A stretch of 64,000 bases of DNA from Coniella vitis (Eukaryota > Ascomycota > Sordariomycetes > Diaporthales > Schizoparmaceae), in contig WUJK01000007.1 of assembly GCA_011317545.1 (NCBI GenBank), forward strand, positions 868,001 to 932,000, written 5' to 3'. The translations under genes were made by a program, and so were the position numbers. Of this stretch, positions 23,036 to 34,784 are shown in pieces. The notes beneath the pieces were generated by a model that had not been told where the DNA came from, did not search any database, and was given only the letters and a program-made list of their open reading frames with translations. Position 1 is the stretch's first letter; each line of letters opens with the position of its first letter.

Positions 23036-23611
23036 ATGTCGTTCAGTTTCTCCTTCTCGAGCTCCGTGAGCTTTGTGGGCTCTTCGTCCGTCAACGGCAA
23101 CTCGCAAGGATGGGCTTACAGGCAGGAGGCTTATTCCAACAAGAATGGTTCCGGGGTCCGAACAACACAACAGAGGCTCGGCGAAGCTCCCGTCATGCAG
23201 ACGAGGATGTACGATGCCTACGGACGGCCGCTGTTGACACAGGGCAGCGCGAATGAACATGCAGATGGCCATGCAAACGGCTATGGATTTGTAAATGGCT
23301 GTGGCAATGCATATGGCTATAGCAATACATATGGCTATGGCGATGCAAATGGCTATGGCAATGCAAATGGCTATGGCAATGCAAACGGCTATGGCAATGC
23401 AAACGGCTATGGCAATGCAAACGGCTATGGCAATGCAAGTGGCTACGAGCATGGCTATGGAAACGGCCACGTCCAAAGGAATGGCAACCCACGCCACACT
23501 TCCTCAAACCAGCGTGCACCAACTCGGAGGATCATAAGTATCGAGGACGTCACAGAAGAGGAGGACAAGAAAGCTGCAGCCAATCATCAGAACGGCGAGA
23601 AGAAGCACTAG
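23036..23611 (+). CDS. Small protein with GYGNAN hexapeptide repeats
   Basis: A single exon of 191 residues with ATG at 23036. The N-terminus is Ser/Phe-rich (MSFSFSFSSSVSFVG), followed by VRTTQQRLGEAPVMQTRMYDAYGRP. The middle has about six near-perfect copies of GYGNAN and flanking degenerate copies rich in Gly, Tyr, Asn and His. The C-terminus, RRIISIEDVTEEEDKK, is basic then acidic. The N-terminal TTQQxLGExPVxxTRMYDxxGR pattern looks like a small fungal family without known function; I cannot assign a role. Gly/Tyr/Asn-rich repeats often drive self-association. No signal peptide or membrane span is visible. Confidence 0.8.
   Translation: MSFSFSFSSSVSFVGSSSVNGNSQGWAYRQEAYSNKNGSGVRTTQQRLGEAPVMQTRMYDAYGRPLLTQGSANEHADGHANGYGFVNGCGNAYGYSNTYGYGDANGYGNANGYGNANGYGNANGYGNANGYGNASGYEHGYGNGHVQRNGNPRHTSSNQRAPTRRIISIEDVTEEEDKKAAANHQNGEKKH
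23348..23438 (+). repeat. 18-bp tandem repeat (GYGNAN codons)
   Basis: About five complete copies of an 18-bp unit AAYGGCTATGGCAATGCA, in frame inside the small protein gene. Copies differ mainly at the AAT/AAC wobble, and more degenerate copies extend upstream from about 23270. Confidence 0.88.
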
Positions 23612-24152
23612 AGTGAGCGAGGACGGGGGTCGTCGGCGTTTTCCCAGAATGTGTGTATGGTCTTAAATTGTATTGATCAACACTGCTGGACAATTGGGGG
23701 ATAGAATGGACAGGCTGAATTACTCGAGTTGGATAGAAGACGGCATTGCTTTGTTGTTATGATACGGGATGTGCTTATCGCAATCTGTTTAGCTGAATAG
23801 GCCAAATTCTATCAATCGTCTAAACTTCACTCGATAATTACTGTATAAACAACAATGATTCTATTTATCGCACCTGTGCACCGATCATGTCGATAAACTA
23901 ATGGATACATGGGATTCTACAGGAAACATTCAGCTATACACAAAGATAATGAGAGCCCTCAGGTATATACCAACAGTAATCTGAGTGGAGTATTATCGAT
24001 TCAACAAAGTGAACACTATCACTCCCAACAATAATACCACCCTTCACCACGTTTCATCTGTATAACACAACTATCCGGGTGCTTTAATCCATATTATTTC
24101 GAACGACTCATTGAAATGTCGAGAATTGGATATCACTCCAAGCAGAGACCTT
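23612..24152. other. Intergenic region
   Basis: AT-rich spacer between convergent genes. No coding frame was seen. Confidence 0.5.
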
Positions 24153-25091
24153 TTACTTTGTGTTCTTACCCAAAACCCGGTACTCGTGCTTCGCGTTGCT
24201 CACATACGGCGGCCTGTTGTTCACAATAGTCAGCACAAACAATATCCAAGCCTCACAATTTGTACCCAAGCAGCATCAGCAAGAGATAACTCACCTCAAC
24301 ACATTCTTCAACACCACAATCCCCGCCGTCCCCACAGCATACCACCCCAGCAAGCTGCCCCACCCGCCTTCATTCCCATAATACCTCCCCTGGCCCACCG
24401 CCAACGCGACAAGATCATACACAAGACACCCTCCCAGGATCCAATCACTCCCGGCCGCCAGCCCCGCGAACCCCAGCCCCGTCAAGACCTTGCCCAGGAC
24501 ACCCATGGGCGGCTGCATTTGGTGCGGGAAATACGCCACAGAGCCGTTGTGCAGGAGGTCCAGCACGCCAATCCCCGCAAAGGTCTTGCTGACAATGTGT
24601 GTGAGGATGGAGTCGGTCGAGGACGTGTCGAGGGGTGGCAGGCGCGCAAAGACGTAGTAGAGCTGCGCAAGGGAGTTGATGACGACAAACACGTTGCTCG
24701 TGCGGAGGTCCGAGGCATTCCAAAAGACCATCCAGGTGGCGATGCAGAGGTTGCCGATGGTGTAGAAGGGGGTGAAGTCGACCATGGTGCGTGTTGTTGC
24801 GGATAGCTGAGGCCCTTCTTGTTCTTCTTGTCCTACTCCTGCACCCGTCGAGGAGGACGGCTGGTTACGGCTTCCGGCCTTCCACAGTCGATACAGCCAA
24901 GCAAGCTGGAACAACTGCTGTGGGAAAAAGAAACCCCCGATGAAGAATGGCTGCGGGGAGAAGAAGGAGAGGTTGGCGTCGTGGATATCCTTCATGTTGG
25001 GGGTGCTGAGCATGCCATATTGCTGGGCAACAAAATCGATGATGAAGCTGGTGGGCGCCAGCCAGCGCGCGGTGGACAGCGAGACGCCCAT
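24153..25091 (-). CDS. Unrecognised multi-pass membrane protein
   Basis: Exons 24295..25091 and 24153..24213, joined by GTGAGTTATC and an AACAACAG acceptor, give 285 residues. About five or six membrane segments are visible, for example FFIGGFFFPQQLFQLAWLYRLW, FYTIGNLCIATWMVFW, NVFVVINSLAQLYYVFARL, VLTGLGFAGLAAG and WILGGCLVYDLVALAVG, and the last span runs into VGTAGIVVLKNVLR. The short second exon adds a soluble, charged tail ending RVLGKNTK. A hydrophilic Ser/Gln/Glu loop separates the first two spans from the rest. I do not recognise the family; similar fungal proteins are annotated only as hypothetical. No signal peptide is apparent. Confidence 0.75.
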
Positions 25092-25674
25092 TTTGGGTGA
25101 TGTTAAAGTGAAGTCAGATGAGTTATAATGCCAGAGGCTGTATGTTGATTTTCACTTATTCACGTTGGTGGAGTTCCTGACCTTTTCAAATGTAACAAGT
25201 CTCCTGCGAAGACAATAGAAAAGAATAACCCGAACTTTGTACCAGACAATCGATAATGAACATATAAAGTCAACACAGTAATAGTGGTGATGTCAGCTGG
25301 CACAACCACAAAAGTCAATGGCGTAAGTAGACGCTTTGCTGAGCGTCCCTTTTCGGCTAGTGCGTCATCGTCTCAAGTGCTTTGATGCGGCTCACCCGGA
25401 AAGGCTTATTCTAAGCACAAGACCAACAACACCAATACCAGTATTCCTAATTATTGGCTGCTTGCAATGACGAATTATCCACTGCGCTGTGATGGAAGGA
25501 TCATGTTGGCTGTTGCAGGCAATGTGGTCATTGCAACGCTCATCACTTTGCTATTCACCGAGCTCATTGCTCATTACCAAACGGATTCCACTTCTGCATT
25601 AACATCCCAAGGCTGCCATCATAATAGAATGCATCATTCCTTCATCCTTATAAAACAACAGCCAGCAGATCTAT
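25092..25674. other. Intergenic region
   Basis: Promoter of the membrane protein to the left and 3' side of the next minus-strand gene. No gene was supported. Confidence 0.5.
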
Positions 25675-27744
25675 TCAGGCACCCGGTTCAGGAGACACTG
25701 TAATCGTTGGCGAAGTTGGGGTATGTTGAGTCGCGTCAGCCCCGGCTATACCACCAGCACCATCGGAATCCAACGATGAGTCTCTGTGTGTTCTGCCACT
25801 GGAATATGTGTGCTTGGGCACCTCAAGCGTCGAACGCCTCCTCCTGAGTCTTGCCTCGGGCGGCTGACTCGGCCCAGCAACAGGCTCCGAGTCTTGTGAT
25901 GCGGCTCCCAAAATCCCTTCTATTCCCAAGCCAGATACAATACTACCGTTGAAACTTCCAGCTCGTGACCTTGTCCGGCGTGGCATGTTACTCGGCGTCC
26001 CATGACCATCGGCGTCGCGTGGGAGGTTGTAGGATGCCTTGATCTGCGGCAACGCCGCGTTCCTCTCCTCCTCGCCGGGAATGGTGGGAAAATCAGCCGC
26101 CTTCCCATCCCGCCATCTCAGGTCGTCATACGTCTCTGGCGCTGCCTGGCCTAGTTTGTTTCCGAGCCACTGCAGTCCCTTGCCAAATTTAATCCGGCTG
26201 GCTGGGTCACTTCGGACTGTTCCCCCAGTCGACCAGGGTTGCAGGTCATGATCGGCGGTGGTATGTGTTGTTTCAATGTGTCTTAAACGTGAGGACGGAT
26301 GAGAAAAAGCCACGGAATCAATCGTTGGGCGACGGGGCCCTTCTGATTCGACCCTGTCCTCCACATGGTGTGCTTCTGCCTCCTCTTCTTCATCTGCAGG
26401 ACTGGGTGTCCTTGCAGAGGATTTTACAGACTCGATGTCGCTCGAGCGAGGATGCGGGTTGGCGCAGTGGCAGGGAGCCATCTGAAGCTTGGCCTGGTCG
26501 TCTCCTTCGCCCTCACCTGCCGCGAGGACGGCATATAGAGAGCCTAGAGCGGCAAGACCGGTACCGACAATGGGTGCCCATTGACCTAATGGGTTCGCAG
26601 AATGTTAGAGTTGACATTCGCGCAAGAGATGTTGCTAAGAGTGTCCATGAGGGATCTGGCTTACCGACACTGGCCATTGGCTCGCTCATATACACCACCT
26701 GGGGACTAAAAAAGTTCATTTCCCCTACAATGAGAATGGCCAGGACAGCGGCACTGAATAAAGGTATTTCAATCATGCGGAGGTAGAATCGTATCACGTC
26801 GTTGACCTTGTGCATGTTTTTGTTGGATATGGCGTCCGGGTCGTCCTCTTCATCTCCAAATCTCTTCTTCCAATTTAACTTCAGAATCGTGTCCCACATG
26901 GACACGATTTGTAGAATGGCATAGATACAGCACGCGGCTGACAAGAGGGTGACGGCGCCGAACGTAAGCACATTCGGGGCCTTGATTATATAGATGTTGT
27001 TTTGAGATCCGCGACGTAAAGGCGAAACAGGGCCAGAATCCTCGTTGCAAAATGGGAAGCCACTAGCGGTACTGTTGGGCATGCCGTTTGCAAAGCCGCT
27101 CACTGGAGAAGGCCGAGAATTGGTTCGGAACGACTCAACCGTCAGGCTCAAGAGTCCAAACAATATCAACCCGGTCCAGAGAAAGATGAGGTTGCGGCCG
27201 GGGGTGTTGAAATATGTCTTGGACATTTTCACTGTGGCGGGGCCAGCAAGGATGCCAATGGCGCAGAGCTGAAATGCGCCGTAAATGTCCATGTCCACAG
27301 CATCTGGATCGTCCATGTAAGTGGTAGATCCCTCTTGTTTTGGCATCGTGACACAGAAGCTGTTCCCACGACTTACCGTTTACATGAACTGCCGCTAGCA
27401 CAATGCCGTGTAGTGCAGCCACTGCAGGAAGCAACAGCGCGGCTGCCAGACACGCACCTCGCAGCCATTCTGAACCCCTTCCGAGGATACAAGCCGCTAC
27501 CAAGACATAGTACCTGTGGAAAGCATACAGGGTAGTGAGCCCACCGTTCTTGGATATCCTATGACAATGTCTACTGAGGTCTCGCGGCTTTCAACACGTA
27601 CAGGATCCTGGTGCCAGGGCCATACTGCCCCGACACTGGCCAGGCACAGATGGCCTGTAGGGTAGCAGCAGAAGCGTTGGCGGGGACAGAGCTGTTGAGC
27701 AGGCGGGGAGCTACTGAGGCAGAGTATGCAGGCAGAATCGGCAT
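25675..27744 (-). CDS. Unrecognised polytopic membrane protein with long cytosolic tail
   Basis: Four exons: 27575..27744, 27377..27513, 26665..27333 and 25675..26585, giving 628 residues. The first exon (MPILPAYSASVAPRLL) is outside the longest ORF in the region but joins in phase via GTAGAC/TTTCCACAG. An N-terminal extracellular-looking part with NSS and NAS sequons and CAWPVSGQYGPGT is followed by about seven membrane segments (YYVLVAACIL, LAAALLLPAVAALHGIVLAAVH, GAFQLCAIGILAG, LIFLWTGLILFGLLSL, VTLLSAACCIYAILQIV, IPLFSAAVLAILIVG, GTGLAALGSLYAVLAAG). The ~290-residue C-tail is hydrophilic and Ser/Arg-rich. The topology is receptor-like, but no receptor motif is evident, so no function is claimed. 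The intron before exon 3 could also end at 27304, dropping ten residues. Confidence 0.75.
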
Positions 27745-29025
27745 TCCGGCGCGGTCTCGACGTGGCTTTGATTCAGCCTAGCGAGAGACAAAGGTGGGTA
27801 TGCATGAGGTGGAGGAGGAGGAGGAGGAGCACGAGAAGAAGAGTGGAGCAGAAGGCGAAGGCATCTCGAGAGACGCAGCCAGAGCTGGTATGGCGACTCT
27901 AATAACGGCTTTGACACGGCGTCTTCCCGGGCGGCTTGGCTGGTGCAGAATAAGGCTGACCATTGAAGAAACAGCGCTGACGACGAGGTCAGCCGGAGCG
28001 AGCATGGACAAAGGGCGGCGCATGTCCTGATAGGGCCAGCGGGCGTCAGCAGTAAGCTCGAGGGGGAAAAGTGCAATATGGGACGCTGTGCCCGACCACG
28101 ACAGCCCGCGCTGTCAGCGATGCTTTTGATTTGCATTGTCTGCAGCATTCAAGCCACCCCCTCCTTGGATCGTGTTTCTCTACGTCTGCTCAGTCGGGCT
28201 CACGCGACCAGATGCTGCACTGTTGCACTGCTGGCGATGTCGCATTTCGATCCGGTGGTGGCTGTGCCGCGCCTGTCTGGCCTGTCCGGGAGAATGGATA
28301 TCTCAGCCGGGAGACGGGACATCGATCCGAAAAAGAGCTTCATCATGAGCTTTTTGCAAATAGAAATCGAAGATAGGAAAAAGAAAAAGAAAATCGGCAG
28401 ATAATGGGCGCAGTCAAGCTGGCCGGCATCACATGGCGAGGTGATTGGAGTGGTGGAGTAGGAGGAGGAGAGTCCTTACTAAGTTAGCGATCTACCTGCC
28501 AAGCAGAGGTGAGGTCATTTCGCTGGGGCTGTGGTTTAGTAGTGACTTTTCATTGGGGCCCTGCCTGCTACCCTGTTGCCCTGTTCGGGTCTATCCGGGG
28601 TTGTCACTGGCTTCTCTTACCGTGTCAGTGCCCTGTAATTGACCTGCCATGGCGGTGAGCCACTCTGCCACTGTTCTCTCTACTATGTACACCAGCCTGA
28701 CCAGCCTCCTTCACTGCCCGTCTCCACCGCCTGGCAAGAGGTTTGCTTTAGGGGTCCTGGGTTCCTCCTTCCAATTCCACGTGCAGGATTCTCTGGCTCG
28801 ACAAAAAAGTCTCACCCACCACCGCAGCCTTGGCATTTGGTTGGCAGACAGCGCCACCTTGTCCTTGGAGCAGGCCTCATCACCATTTCTCGATCGCGTT
28901 CCCATCCCTCAAGCCTCAAAGTCTTGCTCCTCGCTCCTCCACCCGTCGCTCGCCGTCTTCATGACCTTTGCGCGGCTATAGTCTCGACCAGCAGCAACCG
29001 TCTGCATAATGGGATCGAGCTGGCC
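27745..29025. other. Divergent intergenic region
   Basis: Shared upstream region of the membrane protein (minus) and the permease (plus). A GGA-rich run lies near 27810-27830. No coding frame was supported. Confidence 0.5.
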
Positions 29026-31499
29026 ATGTCGGACTCCAGCACCAATCTCGATGTCCAGGACATCCACGAATGGCGAAGCATTGTCACGCTGTGAGTCTGC
29101 CTGCATCCCTACGTTGGCCAACGTCACTTAGCCTGCTACCTTTCCTTTCACTAACAGAAACATTGGCAGGATCGTGTTTGTCTTGACGAGTACGTCGCCG
29201 GCAGTCGGGCCCTGAGTTCATTCCTGTCGAGTGCTTGAAAAGGTCTCATACTGACTTGTGGATTCACTTTTATTTTGGGTGGCCAGATCTCGTTGTTCTG
29301 TTTCCCTTCCATGTCCCCATCTACGTCCCAACGAGAATTCTCCAAGGGACTGCAGCCACGTTGCGTCGCCTTCGCATCATCCCACCCAGAAAGGATGCCA
29401 GCACATGTGGTACGGACGCCAACGAGGCCACCGCCGCCTCCCAGCAAGGCGTGCCACGCACCCCAGCCTTTACCCGGATGCGCTTTCCAATGAACTTCAT
29501 CACCGCTCCGCTTATTGCAGATCTGTTCCTATTGGCCATCCTGGCGATAGGGCGACAAGAAGTCTACGACGGCACTGTGGGTGCCAACAACATCTTGCCC
29601 ATCGATATCATGGTCTTCTTTTTGACGTTGGCCTACATCGCGATTTCCATCGACGCCTCAGGCCTCATTCGGTATCTCGCATTCAGAGTTTTGAGTTGGG
29701 GCGGCAAGATTGGGCACCGACTCTTTTTCTACCTCTATGCCTTCTTCTTCGCGTTGGGCAGCTTCATTGGAAACGACCCAATCATCCTCTCGGGGACGGC
29801 CTTTCTCGCCTACATGACTCGCGTCTCCAGCAACATCGAGCACCCTCGAGCATGGATCCACACCCAGTTCGCCATCGCCAATGTTGCTTCTGCCATCTTG
29901 GTCACTTCGAATCCCACAAATCTCGTGCTCGCCGGCGCCTTTAATGTCAAGTTCATTGACTACACGGCCAATATGGTCGTCCCAGTCGTCATAACCGCCA
30001 TTCTCCTCTTTCCCTGTCTGCTCTACTTTGTCTTTGCCCACGAGCGCTTGATTCCCTACAAGATCACAATGCATGAGCTTCCCGAGGCGATCAAGGGCAA
30101 GAAACCAATCAACCCGAATATTCCGAATGCTAGAGGAACCGCCGAGGAACCTGATAGCGTGGATGCCAATGGGGAACAGCAGCAACTGCTGTCGCTCGAG
30201 GAAATCATGAATCCTTTTGTCGACAAATGGGAGGCGGCTGTTGGCGGAATCATCATGACGGTCACCCTAGTCACGGTCCTTGTGGTGAACGCTGTCAGTC
30301 AAAACTCGGGCGAGCGTCCAGCGTACTGGGTGACGCTACCTGCTGCCTTCTTGATGTTGTGCTGGGATGTGGGATCTGGCTGGGTCCATCGGCACGAAAC
30401 GCGCGCAATTGCACGAAGAGGCCGTGCCGAGATTGAGACTGCCCGTGCTGAGCGCTTGCTGCGGGAGCAGGAAGCCCGCCAGGCAGAGCTTATGCATGAG
30501 AGAGATGGAGAGACGACCACTGACTCAAAGAATAGAGACGCGCCCATGGCAACGGTCAACAACCGATCGGGAGAAGATACCTCCATGTCAAGGAGTGAAG
30601 AGAGCATCGAGGGACCAGGCAAAGACATTGAGCTCTCCAAGATGGCGTCGGCCAAAGACAATCAACCACCCGAGAAACCCGTCGAGAGCGAGGACCGTGG
30701 TATTTTGAGAACACAGCTAGAGACATTGGATTGCGAGGCCAAACAAGATCACAATTCTGCCAGAGATATCGAGGACGCAAGGCGCCACAAAGTGGAAAGT
30801 TTTTTGAATGCTCGACACAAGGAACCTCGAACGCTACTTTCCGTGGCCCAAGACTCCTACCTTTGGTGCCAAGAGACGTTCCCTACAGTCACAGCCGTCC
30901 TTGCGCACTTACCGTTTGCCCTCGTACCGTTTGCGCTTTGTATGTTTGTGCTCGTCGAAGCGCTCGTCACCAAGGGCTGGGTACCAGTCTTCGCCTACGG
31001 TTGGGATCACTGGGTCGACAAGACAGGAACAGTCGGTGCCATCGGCGGTATGGCCTTCCTTTCTGTCATTTTATGCAATGTAAGTTGACGTCTCTGCTTG
31101 ATGCGTGCACATTGCATGCTGGGCCAGCTATTGACAGACAACTGCTAGTTCGCCGGCACCAACATTGGCACCACGATATTGCTATCCCGCGTGATACAAG
31201 CCTGGGAGGAAATCCACAGAAGAAACCACATAATGATTAGTGACCGTAACTTCTGGGCCACTGTCTACGCGATGGCTCTTGGCGTCAACTATGGCGCTTT
31301 CAGTACCGCCTTTAGCGCTTCGCTTGCGGGCTTGTTGTGGCGCGACATTCTGGCACGAAAACACATTCACGTGCGGCGACTTGAGTTTGCCCGCGTCAAT
31401 CTACCCATAATTGCTATTGCAATGATTATTGGGTGTGCCGCTCTCATTGGCGAGGTGTACATTTACCGGCATGCCGACCGACCATATAGCACGGGCTAG
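29026..31499 (+). CDS. ArsB/NhaD-type ion permease (citrate-transporter-like fold)
   Basis: Exons 29026..29090, 29158..29189, 29287..31079 and 31149..31499 give 746 residues with consistent phases (donors GTGAGT, GTACGT, GTAAGT). The sequence begins MSDSSTNLDVQD, then a span ending VFVLTNLVVLFPFHVPIYVP. The fold is recognised by paired re-entrant motifs: FIGNDPIILSGTAFLAYMTR and TSNPTNLVLAGAFNVKF in the first half, and CNFAGTNIGTTILLSRVIQAW with VNYGAFSTAFSASLAGLLWRD in the second. A hydrophilic loop of about 200 residues, rich in Glu, Arg and Ser, divides the halves. Relatives move Na+, arsenite, sulfate or dicarboxylates; the substrate cannot be told here. Location is most likely the plasma membrane or vacuole. 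Confidence 0.85.
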
Positions 31500-31835
31500 G
31501 ACACTTCTCATGCACATATCTGGAGTTGGGGCAAGCGGTGTGATTTCTAAAAAGAGTTGCTTCAGACGACTGATGATGAATAGACTACATTTTTTATGGC
31601 AATTTTGTTTGCGTGTACATGGGGCTATCGATTCCTTGAGAAGCAGACTCTGCGTGGTCATATTCGTGTTTTGTGGTTATGAGCAAAATGTTACTCGAGG
31701 GTTTCCTTTGTCTGCTTTTCCTCACACCATTCAAAGCAGTACGTCGCCGGTCAACATGACAACTGTTGCGGTCCGGGTAGTTCACCACATGTCTCCAGCA
31801 AAGCCAGGCAAAGCTGGCAAGTGAGGCGCACAAGC
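31500..31835. other. Convergent 3' intergenic region
   Basis: Spacer between the stop codons of the permease and the carboxypeptidase. No gene was seen. Confidence 0.5.
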
Positions 31836-34445
31836 CTACAGCTCATCTTCCACGACTTGCTTCTCCTCCACTCCAACAACGAACCAATCCTCCACAACCG
31901 CAGTCCCGTTCATCACAGCAGCCCACACCTCTGGCACACATGTTTCCGGAACGAGGATATGACACCTTGGCTCTACCGGCTCCAGCGGCGGTGTGCCCTT
32001 GATATGCCAAACATTGCTCGGTCCAACCGTTGAAAACTCGTCCCCGCTCTCGTCGCCGTCATCATCATCACCGTTCCCGTTTCTGTATCCATTTGTCTCA
32101 ATCAACCCAGTAGGGATATCCAACCCAAACGTGGCCCGCTTGAAAATCTCGTACGCTGCTTGCGGTTGGTACGCAGGGACCTCATGGCCTGCTTCAAAGA
32201 CGCGCGTGAAGCTAAGGTTTCCATATTGTCTCGTCATTCCCTTGACTTCCACTTCCCCTCCATTGTCAACATCCCCGGCAGCACCGCCGCCGACAAGAAG
32301 AGGCGCGTACCCTGCGTGGGCAAAATTCGCAGAGTGCGACCAGGGGATGGCCAGGCTGACGGCTTCGCCGCCAACCCAGTTGCACGGGTAGTCGCGGTCG
32401 CCGTACATGAGGTGCACCTTGACACCAGCGTCGAGAAGGTGTGCTATGGCGGCGCGGAGGCCGCCGAGGACCCAGTCGTGGGATTCTGTGAAGGCTGTGC
32501 TGACGACTTGGGAGGAGGAGGACTATAGAATGATTGTGTGGTGAAGTTAGCAAGGGTGTTTACTCAGTAATGACTCGTTTGTGTTGGAGTATACAACACC
32601 ACCACGCGGAGGAAAAGGAAGAAGAAAAACAGGAAAATAGAAGCGAAGAAAGAAAGAAACAATCTCTACTGACAAAATTGACAGGAACGCCCAGTGCCCC
32701 GAGCACCTCATGCTGCATGAGATAGCCTCTCATATAATGCGCAGGAAAGGGATCCGCTTTCGGATGCGTGACGTCGTACCAGCCTGCTCCAGGCGTCGAG
32801 TTCAGGTAGACGCGGAAGGCGTAGATGGGGTCGCATTCGGGGCTGAGCAGGCTGCCGCAGGCCTCGGACACATTGTGTGCAGTCAGCAGAAGAGGAGGAG
32901 GAGGAGGAAACGGAAGCGTGGTGCTGCCTGCGCTGTCTTGCTCGAGCAGGGCGTCCTGGCAGTCTTTGAGTTGTTGCTTGCAGCCGTGTTCGGGGCGGGT
33001 CCAGTTGTGGAGGAGCTCGTTGTAGAGGGACTCGCTGAAGATTTCGAGGCCGTAGGACTGGTTGTTTTGTGTGTGTGTGTGTTTGGTTAGTTTGATGTGA
33101 AGCTGTCTTGGGTTGGGCTGTTTACTTTGGTTGGGGGGGCGGGGGGTTTTGAGGTAGGATGATAGGGAGTTGTGGCACTTTGTATGAGTTATATGCCGGA
33201 AATAGTTCCAATTTTTGGGGAAGGAAAGGTGAACGAGAGCAACAAAGGGGAAAAGAATTAAACGGAAAAGAACGCACATTGTTATAAGGATAGGATATCG
33301 AGGATTCCCCCTGGGTAACGATGTCTACCAAGCCATTGACGATACCGAGCGTGTCGAGGTGGATGTAATGGGCATTTTCCTCCTTGATGGTGCCATTGGC
33401 GATTTTCTCGTTTTGCTCTTGGAAGAATTTGAAAAAGCCTGGTCCGTAGTGGCTGTGATATTGATGTGCTTTGTCAATATTATCTGGTGTTTGGCGCCGG
33501 TCTTGGTTCTCACATAGTGAACAGACGAAACGGGGATAAAAGAAAAAGAAAAAAAGAAAGAAAACAAAAGGAAAAGAAAAGAAAACCAGGAATGGGACAA
33601 AGCAAAGCAGGAGAGACAAGGCAACTCACCCGCCATAACTCTCAGCCCACAGACTCACCCGGTCGTCGGCAGGCTTGTAGTAGGGAAACTCAAAGAACCA
33701 CGTCTGCACAAAATGCCAGAGGGCATGCGCCGCCAGCGCCGTCGTGCTGGCCGTGTGGAGCGCTTGCTGGCTGGCAAAGGTGCCGTACCGGGCGGTCAGG
33801 TTGGTGGCAGGTCTGTTGTTGTCGTTGTCGTTGTTGTTGTCCTCCTCCTCCCAGGGTATAGTCTTGTAGCCGCCGTCCTCTGTGGCCACAAAAGAAGCGT
33901 TGACGCGGATGTCGTAGGAGAAACCGACTTGAGCGGGTTGGTCGATGTAGAGCACTGTTGATGGAATCTTCACGTCAGCCTTTAATGATTCCCGGTCCAT
34001 CACTCCATATACCATGTGTGTATCTCTGGGAGCGATGCCTGGGGCCTGCTACAATGCAACACGTACTGTTCACCTCGTTGTTCCAGCTCCATTCGTTCAA
34101 GTACGTCGACTTGGAGTCCGACGTGACCCAGCAAGGCCCATTCTCCTCGAGCAGGCCCATGAGCGACGAGCTACCGGGCCCGCCATTCAGCCAAATCGCC
34201 AACGGAGCATTGGCGGGATCTTTGCGCGCCTCGAAGAACCAGAAGAACCTGTTGACCCCCCACCCCAAACGAATTTCCAGATCATCGATCAGCGTCGCGG
34301 AAAAAAAAAAAAACCTGCAACTAGGATACTTCCATGCTTGCACACAGTATCAAACACAAAGAGAAACGTTCAAGCCAAGGAGACCGGGCGGAGTGTTTCC
34401 GTACGTACGTATTGATGGGATAGTCCTGCGTTTCCTGGCTGCTGC

Positions 34446-34476
<31 letters not shown>

Positions 34477-34784
34477 TTCATCGTTGAGAAACCCAGGCGG
34501 AAGGTGGACGTAGCCGCTGTACGACTTGACCCCGGGCGTCGTCTCGCAGATTCCTGGCTGGAAAGGAGCCGCGAGAATGCAACTTGGTTTTCAGCTTGGG
34601 GGATCCAGGGCTAGTTTGGGCTTTGTCGGGGTGGTGGTGGGCTTGACTTTACCTCTTTGAACGAGAGCGTCACATTGTCGTGAAACTGGGACCGCAGGAC
34701 CGTCACCCCTTCTGGCTCGGGAGGGAACTGGGCCGAGATGGCCTCGATGAGGCCGGTGAGGATCCAAAGGCGGGGCCAGGCCAT
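31836..34784 (-). CDS. Secreted serine carboxypeptidase, peptidase family S10
   Basis: Seven exons: 34653..34784, 34409..34557, 34067..34248, 33630..33954, 33278..33452, 32674..33057 and 31836..32522, giving 677 residues. Met 34784 starts a signal peptide (MAWPRLWILTGLIEAISA). Family marks in order: YSGYVHLPPGF, FFWFFEARKDP, WLNGGPGSSSLMGLL, IDQPAQVGFSY, WAESYGGHYGPGF with nucleophile Ser near 260, GDRDYPCNW with Asp near 493, and AGHEVPAYQP with His near 562. All three catalytic residues are present. It releases C-terminal amino acids from peptides, outside the cell or in the vacuole. Many Asn-X-Thr sites. Unusual inserts are a poly-Gly/Ser run in exon 2, an Asp/Asn-rich loop before the nucleophile, a poly-Pro loop and an acidic loop near residue 600. 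Confidence 0.9.
34440..34476 (+). repeat. CTG/CCG trinucleotide run coding poly-Ser/poly-Gly
   Basis: In exon 2 of the carboxypeptidase the minus strand reads (GGC)n then (AGC)n, giving about nine Gly and four Ser in a row. It lies in a surface loop before the conserved FFWFFEA strand. Confidence 0.85.

Noticed and set aside
22940..23497. Minus-strand ORF with repeated CIAIAI-type hydrophobic units
   Set aside because: It is the antisense shadow of the GYGNAN repeat and has no independent codon bias or start context.
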